Assembly: GCF_018130385.1 (NCBI RefSeq)
Contig: NZ_JAFCLU010000004.1
Coordinates: forward strand, 248,001 to 312,000
Direction of reading: 5' to 3'
From: Bradyrhizobium sp. AUGA SZCCT0283
GTDB lineage: Bacteria; Pseudomonadota; Alphaproteobacteria; Rhizobiales; Xanthobacteraceae
Length of the DNA: 64,000 nucleotides
Part shown: positions 47,312 to 55,946 of the stretch, one piece after another
Position numbering within the stretch: the stretch's first letter is position 1
How the letters are laid out: every line of letters starts with the position of its first letter
Made by a program: the position numbers and the translations under genes
The notes under the pieces: generated by a model
What the model was told of the DNA's origin: nothing
Seen by the model: only the letters and a program-made list of their open reading frames with translations
Database searches by the model: none

Positions 47312-48333
47312 CACGCCACCGCCGGGATTTTTGCTTCCGGTGCCGGAAGCACGGTGCCGTCGTAGAGGCCGGCGATTTTGGCGCGCTGGGCGACCAGCGC
47401 CAGCACCGCGTCCAGCGACGGCGTCGGAATATTGGTCAAGCGGCCCATTTCCTGGACCACCGTCACCAGCGGATCGATTTCCATCGGGCGGCTGCGCTCG
47501 AGATCCTGCAGCATCGAGGTCTTGTGCGCGCCGACCTTCCGGGCGCCCTCGATACGCCGCTCGACGTCGACGCGGAATTTGACGCCGAAGGATTCGGCGA
47601 TCGCCTGCGCCTCCAGCATGATCGCCTTCGACAGCGCGCGGGTGGGGGGATCGGAGCAGATCACGTCGAGGGTGGCGTGGGTCAGCGCGCTGACCGGGTT
47701 GAGGCAGACATTGCCCCACAGCTTGAGCCAGATCTCGTCGCGAATGCGGTCGAGGACCGGCGCCTGCATGCCGGCTTTGGTGAAGACCTCGGAGAGCCGC
47801 TGCACGTCCTCGGTGATCTCGCCGGAGGGTTCGCCGAGCGGGAAGCGGTCGCCATAGACGTGACGGATCACGCCGGGCGCCTCGATCTCGGTGGCGGGGT
47901 AGACGATGCAGCCGATCGCGCGCTGCGGCGTCAGTTCGCGCCACTGCCGGCCGCCGGGATCGATGCTTTCCAGCGTCGAACCCTCAAGGGCGCCGCCGTG
48001 CTTGTAGAAGTACCAGTAGGGGATGCCGTTCACGGCGGTGACGACGCGGGTCTGCGGCCGGAGCAGCGGCTGCATCTGTTCGAGCACGCCGGTGATCGAA
48101 TGCGCCTTCAGGCAGATGATGACGAAATCCTGCGGTCCGAGTTCGGCCGGGTTGTCGGTGCAGCGCGGATGCACCACGCGCTCCTCGTCGCCGATCAGGA
48201 GCTTGAGCCCATTGGCGCGCATCGCGGCGAGATGCGCGCCGCGCGCCACCAGGCTGACATCGACGCCCGCGCGCGCGAGCTGCACACCGAGATAGCCGCC
48301 GATCGCGCCGGCGCCGTAGATACAGATTTTCAT
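47311..48333 (-). CDS. 2-dehydropantoate 2-reductase-like enzyme
   Basis: A 340-residue NADP-dependent reductase of the ApbA/PanE family: KICIYGAGAIGGYLGVQLARAG at the N terminus binds NADP, and the C-terminal helical domain carries EIWLKLWGNVCLNPVSALT with the conserved Lys and Asn. Because it is fused by overlap to an FAH-family gene rather than to pan genes, it may reduce a different 2-oxo acid. ATG 48333 follows GAAAGATCC. Gene order runs away from the CBS gene. Confidence 0.85.
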   Translation of the reverse strand: MKICIYGAGAIGGYLGVQLARAGVDVSLVARGAHLAAMRANGLKLLIGDEERVVHPRCTDNPAELGPQDFVIICLKAHSITGVLEQMQPLLRPQTRVVTAVNGIPYWYFYKHGGALEGSTLESIDPGGRQWRELTPQRAIGCIVYPATEIEAPGVIRHVYGDRFPLGEPSGEITEDVQRLSEVFTKAGMQAPVLDRIRDEIWLKLWGNVCLNPVSALTHATLDVICSDPPTRALSKAIMLEAQAIAESFGVKFRVDVERRIEGARKVGAHKTSMLQDLERSRPMEIDPLVTVVQEMGRLTNIPTPSLDAVLALVAQRAKIAGLYDGTVLPAPEAKIPAVA

Positions 48334-48437
48334 GGGATCTTTCGAAAAGCCCGGTGGTTGATGATCGAGCGTCAGCACAGCGCCGGTGCTGAGTTCATCT
48401 CAGGCCGGCGCGTTGGTGCCGAGGCTTCCGGCGAATA

Positions 48438-48869
48438 TCAGGCCGACGCGGCGAGCTTGAAGGGCGTTGCTTCGTCGTCGAACGCGGTTGAGATGTCGCG
48501 AATGCTAATGACGCCGATCAGGCTGTAATTGTCGATGACAGGCACGTGGCGGATGTGATGCTTGCTCATGAGGTGACGGACATGCTCGAGCGTATCCGTC
48601 GATGTGCAGGAGACGAGCTGCTGCACCGAAATGAATTGCGAAACGCGCATATTCACGGCGGCCGCGCCGTGTTCGGCAATGGCGCGCACCACGTCGCGTT
48701 CGGTGAACATGCCGACCGCCGTGTTGCCCTCGGTGCGGACGACGTCCTTGACGACAAGCGCGCTGATATTGCTGGAACGCATCAGTTGGGCTGCAATAGC
48801 GACGGTCTCGTTCATGCGAACCGTTGCGACACGGGCGGCTTTCTTGCGCAGGATATCTCCGACTTGCAT
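48438..48869 (-). CDS. Tandem CBS-domain protein
   Basis: A 143-residue protein made of two CBS motifs (about 8-65, ...AVGMFTERDVVRAIA; and 78-135, ...SLIGVISIRDISTA), a fold that binds adenine nucleotides such as AMP, ATP or NADH. ATG 48869 follows a perfect AAGGAGG site. A copy of the TGGCAT-N5-ATACCA dyad lies 36 bases upstream with TTGACA beside it, which puts the gene in the proposed GntR regulon of the oxalate cluster. A role as energy-charge sensor for that pathway is inference. Confidence 0.85.
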   Translation of the reverse strand: MQVGDILRKKAARVATVRMNETVAIAAQLMRSSNISALVVKDVVRTEGNTAVGMFTERDVVRAIAEHGAAAVNMRVSQFISVQQLVSCTSTDTLEHVRHLMSKHHIRHVPVIDNYSLIGVISIRDISTAFDDEATPFKLAASA

Positions 48870-48904
48870 GGCAACCTCCTTGGGGTGAATTATTGATCCA
48901 AGTC

Positions 48905-48921
48905 TGGTATACATAATGCCA
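48905..48921 (-). promoter_or_regulatory. Operator A (GntR-type dyad) before the CBS gene
   Basis: Read on the minus strand: TGGCAT-TATGT-ATACCA, preceded by TTGACA and two bases. Matches the six-site consensus TGGCAT-N5-ATRCCA. Confidence 0.65.
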
Positions 48922-49077
48922 ATTGTCAACACGCTCGACGGTGGAAATCTTTCCTGATGGCGAAGATAAATAGGCAGTAACACTGACGTTCTTGAGCCGC
49001 GGCATTCCAGCCGGAGGAGGGAGGGGCGCTCCCGGAGTGGTCCAAAAATCGCTCAGGTATACCAGAAGCGGCCCAGG

Positions 49078-49114
49078 CAAAAGAAAACGCGCCCACCCCG
49101 GAGGATGAGCGCGC
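49078..49114 (-). terminator. Terminator of the OFA transporter gene
   Basis: CGCGC (49088-49092) pairs with GCGCG (49109-49113), with further partial pairing inside; on the minus strand the stem is followed by GTTTTCTTTT. Located about 30 bases after the transporter stop. Confidence 0.6.
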
Positions 49115-49142
49115 TTGTTTCGAACAACCGATCCGGTTCGGA

Positions 49143-50438
49143 TCAGGTCGCAATCTGCGATTTGGCGACCACCACCTTACGCCATGGCTTGAGCACGAAC
49201 AGCGCCAGCAGCGAGGCCAGAATATTGGCACCGGCCGCGACGATGAACACCATGTCCCAGGTGCCCGAAGACTGCTGCATGTAGTTCGCCACCGGCACCA
49301 GCAGCGCCGCGGTACCCTTTGCCGTGTAGAGCAGGCCGGCGTTGGTGGTCGCGAACTTCGAACCGAAGGTATCGGTGCAGGTCGACGGGAAGAGGGAGTA
49401 GATCTCACCCCAGGCGAAGAACACGAAACCCGACAGCAGCACGAACCACACCGGATCGTGGCCCAGCATGTAGAGTCCCCAGATGCCGACGCCTTCCATG
49501 CCGAACGCGATGAACATGGTGTTCTCGCGCCCGATCATGTCCGAGACCCAGCCAAAGAAGGGTCGCGTCAGGCCGTTGAGAACGCGGTCGATCGTTGCCG
49601 CGAACGTCACCGCGGTCAGTGTCATGCCGACCAGCGTGACCGGTATAGCGTCGACCTTCCAATCGACGCCGATCGGTTTCAGGTTGGCCGTGACCATCAA
49701 TCCGCCGGCACCGACGATCACGAACATGAAGTACATCAGCCAGAAGATCGGCTGACGGATCACTTCGGTCGGCTGATAGTTGCGCCGGCTCTGGATCACG
49801 TTGAGGTTCTGCGTCACGGCAGGCACTTGTCCCGCTTTCGGTGCAAACAGGAAGAAGGCGAGGATCACGATCAGGATGCCTTGGCCCAGGCCGAAATAGA
49901 GGAAGGTGGCCTGGAAGCCGGAGTCCTTGATCATCGCCTGGATCGGCGCAACCGTCAGCGCCGAGCCGGCGCCGAATCCGGCGGCGGTGATACCGGCGGC
50001 GAGGCCGCGCTTGTCGGGAAACCATTTCAGCGCGTTGCCGACGCAGGTGCCGTACACGCCACCGGCGCCGATGCCCGCGACGATCATGCCGAGATAGTAG
50101 CCGTTGAGCGAGGTCGCCTGGGCGTTGATCGCCCATCCGATGGCGCAGAGGATGCCGCCAATGAGGACGACAAGGCGCGGGCCGTATTTATCGACGAACC
50201 ATCCCTCGACCGGCACCAGCCAGGTCTCGAACAGCACGAAGAGCGTAAATGCCCACTGGATCGACGCGCGATCCCATCCGAATTTCTTCTGGATGTCGGG
50301 GACGAAGAAAGTCCAGCCGTATTGATAATTGGCGATCATCACCATCGCCGCGACGCCGATGGCCAATTGGGTCCAGCGATAGGCATCGCTGACTCGGGCC
50401 GCCGCGACGGGGGCCGCTCCGTGCACTGTGTCCGTCAT
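49143..50438 (-). CDS. oxlT: OFA-family MFS transporter (oxalate/formate antiporter type)
   Basis: A 431-residue 12-span major facilitator. The start of the core, YQYGWTFFVPDIQKKFGWDR followed by a tryptophan-rich first helix pair, and GTCVGNALKWFPDKRGLAAG between helices are typical of the oxalate:formate antiporter family (OFA). Role: exchange of oxalate for formate at the inner membrane, which matches frc and oxc nearby. ATG 50438 has GGAGGGAAG upstream and an operator copy 52 bases upstream. Monocarboxylate transport is the alternative within this family. Confidence 0.8.
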   Translation of the reverse strand: MTDTVHGAAPVAAARVSDAYRWTQLAIGVAAMVMIANYQYGWTFFVPDIQKKFGWDRASIQWAFTLFVLFETWLVPVEGWFVDKYGPRLVVLIGGILCAIGWAINAQATSLNGYYLGMIVAGIGAGGVYGTCVGNALKWFPDKRGLAAGITAAGFGAGSALTVAPIQAMIKDSGFQATFLYFGLGQGILIVILAFFLFAPKAGQVPAVTQNLNVIQSRRNYQPTEVIRQPIFWLMYFMFVIVGAGGLMVTANLKPIGVDWKVDAIPVTLVGMTLTAVTFAATIDRVLNGLTRPFFGWVSDMIGRENTMFIAFGMEGVGIWGLYMLGHDPVWFVLLSGFVFFAWGEIYSLFPSTCTDTFGSKFATTNAGLLYTAKGTAALLVPVANYMQQSSGTWDMVFIVAAGANILASLLALFVLKPWRKVVVAKSQIAT

Positions 50439-50489
50439 CTTCCCTCCATAGGCTGTTCTATCGATACCCGACAGCTCAAGGGAGGAGTT

Positions 50490-50506
50490 TGGTATATGTT
50501 ATGCCA
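50490..50506 (-). promoter_or_regulatory. Operator B (GntR-type dyad) before the OFA transporter
   Basis: Read on the minus strand: TGGCAT-AACAT-ATACCA, with TTGTCT two bases before it. Fits the consensus in both half-sites. Confidence 0.65.
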
Positions 50507-50657
50507 GTAGACAAGCGAAATTTTGACCAGCCCACCGCAATTCGTTACCGCGCGCAAAAATGCTGCAGGCGCGAAAGAGGGCCGCGCTGTGATAGCACGG
50601 CTCTCTGATCAGGCCAGAAACATGTTTGATTTTATGGCGATAACGTTCCGCTTGCGT

Positions 50658-52157
50658 TTACGCGACCGCGCCGCGCAAGCGGGTATAGCCCTGCTGGATC
50701 ACCGACCAGAACAGCGCAATTAATCCCAGGATCATGATCGTGCTGACCAGCGTGTTGGAGAAGAATATGCCGAGCGAGCCCTGGGATCCCAGCAATGACT
50801 GCCGGAATGCCTCTTCCGCCTTGTCGCCGAGCACAATGGCCAGCACCAGCGGGGCGAGGGGATAATTGCACTTCTTCAAGAGGTAACCGATCACGCCGAA
50901 CACCAGCATCAGCATCACGTCGAACGTAGAGCTGTGAACCGAATAGGCGCCGATCGCGCACAGCACCAGGATGAGCGGCGCGATGATGCTGAAGGGGACG
51001 CGCAGGATGGCCGCGAAAACCGGCACGCAGGTCAACACGACGAGCAGGCCGACGATATTGCCGAGATACATCGAGGCAATCAGACCCCAGACGAATTCCT
51101 TCTGTTCGACGAACAGCATCGGTCCGGGCTGCAGGCCCCAGATCAGGAGGCCGCCGAGCAACACGGCGGCCGTCGGCGAACCGGGCACGCCGAGCGAAAG
51201 CATCGGCAGCAACGCCGCGGTGCCGGCCGCGTGCGCCGCGGTCTCCGGCGCGACCACGCCTTCGATTTCGCCCTTGCCGAAATTAGCGCCGTGCTTCGAC
51301 ACCCGCTTGGCAATGCCGTAGCTCATGAAGGAGGCCGGCGTTGCGCCGGCCGGCGTGATGCCCATCCAGCAACCGATCACGCAGGAGCGCATCGACGTCA
51401 CCCAGTAGGCCGGCAACTCCTTCCAGGTCTGCAGCACCACCCGCAAATTGATCTTGGCGTTGCCGCCGCGGAAGCTGAGCCCTTCCTCCATCGTCAGCAG
51501 GATCTCGCCGATACCGAACAGGCCGATGACGGCGATGAGGAAGTCGAACCCGTTCAGCAATTCCGTAAAGCCGAACGTCAGCCGCAGCTGTCCGGTGATG
51601 GAGTCGAGGCCGACGGCGGCAAGCGCAAATCCGATCATCATGGCCGCAATGGTCTTGAAGGGTGGCTCCTTGCTCAATCCGACAAAACTGCAGAACGCCA
51701 GAAAATAAACCGCGAATTTCTCTGCGGGCCCGAATTGCAATGCAAAGCTTGCGACCAGCGGCGCGACCAGCGTGATCATGATCACGGCGAACAGGGCGCC
51801 GACGAACGACGAGGTGAACGCCGCCGTCAATGCCTCGCCGGCCTTGCCCTGCTGCGCCATCGGGTAGCCGTCGAACGTCGTCGCGACCGACCATGGCTCG
51901 CCTGGGATGTTGAACAGGATCGAGGTGATCGCTCCGCCGAACAAGGCGCCCCAGTAGATACAGGACAGCATGATGATGGCCGACGTCGGCGGCATGCTGA
52001 ACGTCAGCGGCAACAGGATGGCGACGCCGTTGGCGCCGCCCAGTCCCGGCAGCACGCCGATCACGACGCCGAGCACGATGCCGACAATCATCACCATGAT
52101 GTTGAACGGCTGCAGCGCGACCGCAAAGCCGTGAAACAGATTGACGAGTTCTTCCAT
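50658..52157 (-). CDS. tctA: Tripartite tricarboxylate transporter large membrane subunit TctA
   Basis: A 499-residue inner-membrane protein with about 11-12 hydrophobic segments. The family signatures GVLPGLGGANGVAILLPLTF near residues 37-56 and LGVPGSPTAAVLLGGL near 318-333 are present. It forms the channel of a TTT-type secondary transporter that takes ligand from a TctC binding protein. The start is ATG 52157, 27 bases after tctB. Last gene of tctC-tctB-tctA. Confidence 0.93.
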   Translation of the reverse strand: MEELVNLFHGFAVALQPFNIMVMIVGIVLGVVIGVLPGLGGANGVAILLPLTFSMPPTSAIIMLSCIYWGALFGGAITSILFNIPGEPWSVATTFDGYPMAQQGKAGEALTAAFTSSFVGALFAVIMITLVAPLVASFALQFGPAEKFAVYFLAFCSFVGLSKEPPFKTIAAMMIGFALAAVGLDSITGQLRLTFGFTELLNGFDFLIAVIGLFGIGEILLTMEEGLSFRGGNAKINLRVVLQTWKELPAYWVTSMRSCVIGCWMGITPAGATPASFMSYGIAKRVSKHGANFGKGEIEGVVAPETAAHAAGTAALLPMLSLGVPGSPTAAVLLGGLLIWGLQPGPMLFVEQKEFVWGLIASMYLGNIVGLLVVLTCVPVFAAILRVPFSIIAPLILVLCAIGAYSVHSSTFDVMLMLVFGVIGYLLKKCNYPLAPLVLAIVLGDKAEEAFRQSLLGSQGSLGIFFSNTLVSTIMILGLIALFWSVIQQGYTRLRGAVA

Positions 52158-52184
52158 CCCGGTGATCCCCAGCGTGTGACGAAG

Positions 52185-52685
52185 TTACAGACCGAGCCAC
52201 TCTTCGACCGGCCCCTTGGGAAGGGGGACCAGAAACCAGCGCTCGAAAATGAAATAGGTGACGATGGGCATGCCGAGCGCGACGGCCAGCACGGTAACCC
52301 AACGGTACTTGCCGAGCCATCGCATGAACCATCCGATGAAGATGATCGAGGCGACATACAGCCCGGTGAACGGCATGGCGCCGACATAGATCGCGGTCGG
52401 AACGACAACGCTCATGACCTGACGAAGCTGTCCCCATTCGGCGAACAGCTCGTCATTGTCTTCGCGCAGTCCGTTCCACAGGTTTATCGCGCTGGAAACC
52501 ACGATGAAGATTCCGATGTAGAATGGAAAGAAGCCGGCGCGCGGACCTTCCGCGCCCCAGTTGATGCCGGCCTTCACGCTGCCGATGATCACGATCACGC
52601 CGAAGAGGGCGATCAGCAACGTGATCCCTGCCTCCACCAGCTTGTGGGTGGGGCCGGGTTTACTCGAGCTGCCTGTTGTCATCAA
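52185..52685 (-). CDS. tctB: Tripartite tricarboxylate transporter small membrane subunit TctB
   Basis: A 166-residue four-span membrane protein typical of TctB (GPRAGFFPFYIGIFIVVSSAINLW). Stabilises TctA. ATG 52685 lies 79 bases after tctC. Length normal. Confidence 0.88.
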   Translation of the reverse strand: MMTTGSSSKPGPTHKLVEAGITLLIALFGVIVIIGSVKAGINWGAEGPRAGFFPFYIGIFIVVSSAINLWNGLREDNDELFAEWGQLRQVMSVVVPTAIYVGAMPFTGLYVASIIFIGWFMRWLGKYRWVTVLAVALGMPIVTYFIFERWFLVPLPKGPVEEWLGL

Positions 52686-52764
52686 AACTCCATGCGAGGC
52701 CGGGCCTGCGGTGCCTTAAGGCCCGGCGTCTACGTTGCGATCCCGGCTGCGGCCGATGCGTCGA

Positions 52765-53778
52765 TCAGTTGCCCGGGGGGGCAAGGAAACCGGCGTCCTT
52801 CATCAGGACCTCGTGACGCTTTTCCTCGACCTCGACCCATTTGGCATAGTCCGCCCCGGTCATGAAGGTCGTGTTGAAAGCGCCGCTCTTCATGAAGTCC
52901 TGCCATTCCGGTGTGGCGCGGACCTTCTTGAACAGCTCGATGTAATATTCGACCTGATCCTTGGTGGCCTTGGGCGACATGAAGATGCCGCGCAGCATCA
53001 GGTATTCCATGTCGAGACCCTGCGACTTGCAGGTCGGAATGTCCTTCCAGCTCTTGCCGTCCGCGATCTGCTCATCATAGGCCATCGGCTGCGCGTCGAA
53101 CACGCAGAGCGGACGCAGCTTGCCGCCGCGCCATTGCGCCACGGCTTCGATCGGATTGTTGACGGTCGAATCGACGTGGTTGCCGACCAGCTGAACGGCG
53201 ACTTCACCGCCGCCCTTGTAGGGAATGTAGGTGAACTTGCTGCCGGTGGCCTTTTCGACCGCGACTGTGATGATCTGATCTTCCTGCTTCGAGCCGGTGC
53301 CGCCCATCTTGATCGAGCCGGCGGGAGCGGCCTTCACCGCGTCGACGTAATCCTTCACCGTTTTGTACGGCTTGTCGGCGTTCACCCAGAGCACGAATTC
53401 GTCGAGCGCCAGCATGGCGACCGGCGTGAGATCCTTCCAGTTGAACGGAATCCCGGTTGCGAGCGGGGTGGTGAAGAGGTTGGAGAGCGTGATGATGATC
53501 TTGTGTGGATTGCCGCTCGATCCCTTGAGGTCGAGGAAACCTTCGCCGCCGGCGCCGCCTGACTTGTTGATGACGACCATCGGCTGCTTCATCAGATTGT
53601 GCTTGGTGACGATGCCCTGGATCGTGCGCGCCATCTGATCGGCGCCGCCGCCGGTGCCGGCGGGAATGATGAACTCTACGGGGCGCACCGGTTCCCATGC
53701 GGCGGATGCAGGAACAGAAATCCCGACCGCGCAGAAGGCAGCAATTGCGCCCAACGCTGTTTGTGCTGTGTGCTTCAT
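52765..53778 (-). CDS. tctC: Tripartite tricarboxylate transporter binding protein TctC
   Basis: A 337-residue periplasmic binding protein of the Bug/TctC family: signal peptide cleaved after ASA (residue 28), then WEPVRPVEFIIPAGTGGGADQMARTIQG, the ligand-binding start; KSGGAGGEGFLDL and YIPYKGGGEVAVQLVGNHVD are typical contacts. It sits at the head of tctCBA; operator F lies 286 bases upstream. Ligand by context may be oxalate or a related dicarboxylate, but the family also takes tricarboxylates and aromatics. ATG 53778 has GGGAGAG upstream. Confidence 0.9.
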   Translation of the reverse strand: MKHTAQTALGAIAAFCAVGISVPASAAWEPVRPVEFIIPAGTGGGADQMARTIQGIVTKHNLMKQPMVVINKSGGAGGEGFLDLKGSSGNPHKIIITLSNLFTTPLATGIPFNWKDLTPVAMLALDEFVLWVNADKPYKTVKDYVDAVKAAPAGSIKMGGTGSKQEDQIITVAVEKATGSKFTYIPYKGGGEVAVQLVGNHVDSTVNNPIEAVAQWRGGKLRPLCVFDAQPMAYDEQIADGKSWKDIPTCKSQGLDMEYLMLRGIFMSPKATKDQVEYYIELFKKVRATPEWQDFMKSGAFNTTFMTGADYAKWVEVEEKRHEVLMKDAGFLAPPGN

Positions 53779-54063
53779 TTGATTCACTCTCCCTCGATTT
53801 ATGGTTGCGCCGGTCTTTGCCGGCTTCCCAATGTTGTATTTACTGCCGCGGCGGCTGTCTTCTCCGATCGATCGCTGGAATTGTAAGAGGGGCTCGTCGG
53901 CGCGGCATCCGCTCCTTTCGGCCAATTGTGAATTTGCAGTACGCAGCCAAGGGAAGTCATGGGACGCGCCCATGTTCCATCGCCGACCGGACTGCCTGTC
54001 CCCGTGACGCAACGCCGTTCCCCCAACACGCCCTTATTTGGTGCGAGCGCGATGGATGTATTT

Positions 54064-54080
54064 TTGTATGCGATATGCCA
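54064..54080 (-). promoter_or_regulatory. Operator F (GntR-type dyad), upstream of tctCBA
   Basis: Read on the minus strand: TGGCAT-ATCGC-ATACAA, with TTGCGT two bases before it. One mismatch in the right half. The 285 bases between it and tctC hold no supportable gene. Confidence 0.5.
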
Positions 54081-54165
54081 GGACGCAACCATTATTACGG
54101 CCGATTGCGGTCCGGGCTGATTTGTCGCAGCTGATAGTGAAGATCCGCGGCCGGTGGAAAACGAA

Positions 54166-54193
54166 AAATGGCCCCGGAAAACCGGGGCCATTT
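54166..54193. terminator. Bidirectional terminator
   Basis: AAATGGCCCCGG (54166-54177) pairs perfectly with CCGGGGCCATTT (54182-54193). Lies 70 bases beyond the stop of the 45-residue gene on the minus strand. Confidence 0.7.
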
Positions 54194-54262
54194 GCTTCAA
54201 ACCGTCGGAGGCTTGTCGTTCGTCTGATCGCGCCCGTGCGCGGAAACTCTATATTTTCAGGC

Positions 54263-54400
54263 TCAGAGACCGAAATAGGGGAGGTCGCCGTTGCGGACGG
54301 CAATGCGGCTGCTGGCGGTCAGCAGGCGGTCGATGGAAGCCATCAGACGGCCGAACAGGGTGCTGGAGGGCAGGAGGCCGATGGATGCAGTCTTGGACAT
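54263..54400 (-). CDS. 45-residue protein of the proposed oxalate regulon
   Basis: ATG 54400 has AAGGGGACAAAC upstream and encodes a short protein beginning MSKTASIGLLPSSTLFGRLM and ending VRNGDLPYFGL, with one hydrophobic/basic helix between. It resembles small DUF1127-style proteins I remember from Bradyrhizobium. It has its own operator copy (54457-54473) with a -35-like TTGTAG, and a terminator after it, so it is a separate transcription unit between tctCBA and frc. Function unknown; it may be a regulatory or RNA-binding peptide. Confidence 0.65.
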   Translation of the reverse strand: MSKTASIGLLPSSTLFGRLMASIDRLLTASSRIAVRNGDLPYFGL

Positions 54401-54456
54401 GTTTGTCCCCTTTTCCTGGTGCGGAACCATTCCGCTTCGTGATCTGGGAACAATTT

Positions 54457-54473
54457 ATGTATACCAGATGCCA
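54457..54473 (-). promoter_or_regulatory. Operator C (GntR-type dyad) before the 45-residue gene
   Basis: Read on the minus strand: TGGCAT-CTGGT-ATACAT, with TTGTAG one base before and ATAAAT just after, so it fills the space between -35 and -10 hexamers. Two mismatches in the right half. Confidence 0.55.
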
Positions 54474-54554
54474 GCTACAACAGACTTGTTTGCATAGCAG
54501 CAATTGACTGGTTGCATTGCAGCAAAATTAACGAAAATGGCATTCCAGACGGCA

Positions 54555-54581
54555 AAAGGCCGCCGGAAACCGGCGGCCTTT
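54555..54581. terminator. Terminator after frc
   Basis: AAAGGCCGCCGG (54555-54566) pairs perfectly with CCGGCGGCCTTT (54570-54581); on the minus strand it is followed by TTTTGCC. It ends the gntR-oxc-frc direction 25 bases after frc. Confidence 0.8.
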
Positions 54582-54605
54582 GTATTCCAGAGGACAAGGC
54601 GGGGC

Positions 54606-55883
54606 TTACTCGGCCGCCTGCTTTCGCGGCGGCTCGAGGGCGCCGGAATCGTGGATTTCGGCCACCTGGTGGTCGGAGTAGCCCAGCACCTCGCGCAGGA
54701 TCTCGTCGGTGTGCTCGCCGAGCAGCGGCGAACGCGTCACCTCGCTCGGTGAGTCCGACAGCTTGATCGGATTGCCGACCGAAATGTACTTGCCGCGGGT
54801 CGGATGATCGACCTCGACCACGGTGCCGGTCGCGCGCAGCGACTGGTCCTCGATGATCTCCTTCATTGAAAGGATCGGGCCGCAGGGGATGTCGTCCTTG
54901 TTGAGGATCTCCATCGCCTCGAACTTGGTCTTGGTCATCGTCCACTGCTCGATGCGGGCGAAGATTTCGTTCAGCCGCGACAGCCGGGCCGGCGGCTTGG
55001 CGTAGTCCGGATGGGTCTTCCAGCCGGGTTCGCCGATCACGTCGCAGATCTTCTCCCAGACCGGCGCCTGGGTGATGAAATAGAGGTAGGCGTTGGGATC
55101 GGTCTCCCAGCCCTTGCACTTGACGATACGGCCGGGCTGGCCGCCGCCGGAATCATTGCCGGCGCGCGGCACGGCATCGCCGAACGGAATGCCTTCGCCG
55201 TACTGGCTGTATTCCTTCAGGGGTCCGTGGGCGAGGCGCTGCTGGTCGCGCAGTTTGACGCGCGCGAGGTTGAGCACGCCATCCTGCATCGCCGCCGTCA
55301 CCTTCTGGCCCTGGCCGGTCATGGTGCGCTGGTAGAGCGCGGTGACGATGCCGAGCGCCAGATGCAGGCCGGTGCCGCTGTCGCCGATCTGCGCACCGGT
55401 GACCAGCGGCAGCCCGTCGCGGAAGCCGGTGGTGGAGGCCGCGCCGCCGGTGCACTGGGCGACGTTCTCATACACCTTGCAGTCTTCGAAGGGGCCGGGG
55501 CCAAAGCCCTTGATCGAGGCCACGATCATCTTCGGGTTGAGGCTGTGGATCTTCTCCCAGGGGAAGCCCATGCGGTCGAGCACGCCGGGGCCGAAGTTTT
55601 CCACCAGCACGTCGCAGCTCTTGATCAGCGCGGTGAGGACTTCCTTGCCCTTGGGGTTCTTGGTGTCGAGCGTGATCGAACGCTTGTTGTGGTTCAGCAT
55701 GGTGAAATACAGGCTGTCCACATTGGGAATGTCCTGCAGTTGGCCACGCGTGATGTCGCCGACGCCGGGGCGCTCGACCTTGATCACGTCGGCGCCGAAC
55801 CATGCCAGCAATTGCGTGCAGGTCGGTCCCGACTGGACGTGGGTGAAATCAAGAATACGAACGCCCTTGAGCGCCTTTGTCAT
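54606..55883 (-). CDS. frc: Formyl-CoA:oxalate CoA-transferase
   Basis: A 425-residue class III CoA-transferase that moves CoA from formyl-CoA to oxalate. Asp168 in [16 protein letters not shown] corresponds to the catalytic Asp169 of the Oxalobacter enzyme; [30 protein letters not shown] and the glycine loop [19 protein letters not shown] are further family landmarks. ATG 55883. It follows oxc after 63 bases on the same strand without a terminator, so gntR-oxc-frc may be one operon. Length fits Frc (about 428). Confidence 0.94.
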   Translation of the reverse strand: MTKALKGVRILDFTHVQSGPTCTQLLAWFGADVIKVERPGVGDITRGQLQDIPNVDSLYFTMLNHNKRSITLDTKNPKGKEVLTALIKSCDVLVENFGPGVLDRMGFPWEKIHSLNPKMIVASIKGFGPGPFEDCKVYENVAQCTGGAASTTGFRDGLPLVTGAQIGDSGTGLHLALGIVTALYQRTMTGQGQKVTAAMQDGVLNLARVKLRDQQRLAHGPLKEYSQYGEGIPFGDAVPRAGNDSGGGQPGRIVKCKGWETDPNAYLYFITQAPVWEKICDVIGEPGWKTHPDYAKPPARLSRLNEIFARIEQWTMTKTKFEAMEILNKDDIPCGPILSMKEIIEDQSLRATGTVVEVDHPTRGKYISVGNPIKLSDSPSEVTRSPLLGEHTDEILREVLGYSDHQVAEIHDSGALEPPRKQAAE

Positions 55884-55946
55884 CGTCTTTGCTCCGTACT
55901 GTGTCTGTCTGCCCTGCGTGTGCAGGATGAAATGGGTTGAAGTCGG

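Noticed and set aside
49056..49064. GGTATACCA half-site between the CBS gene and the OFA transporter
   Set aside because: Only the left half of the operator is present (TGGTATACC on the minus strand), so it was not counted among the six sites.
50934..52865. 643-codon plus-strand open frame
   Set aside because: Antisense to tctA and tctB with a highly charged, improbable composition.
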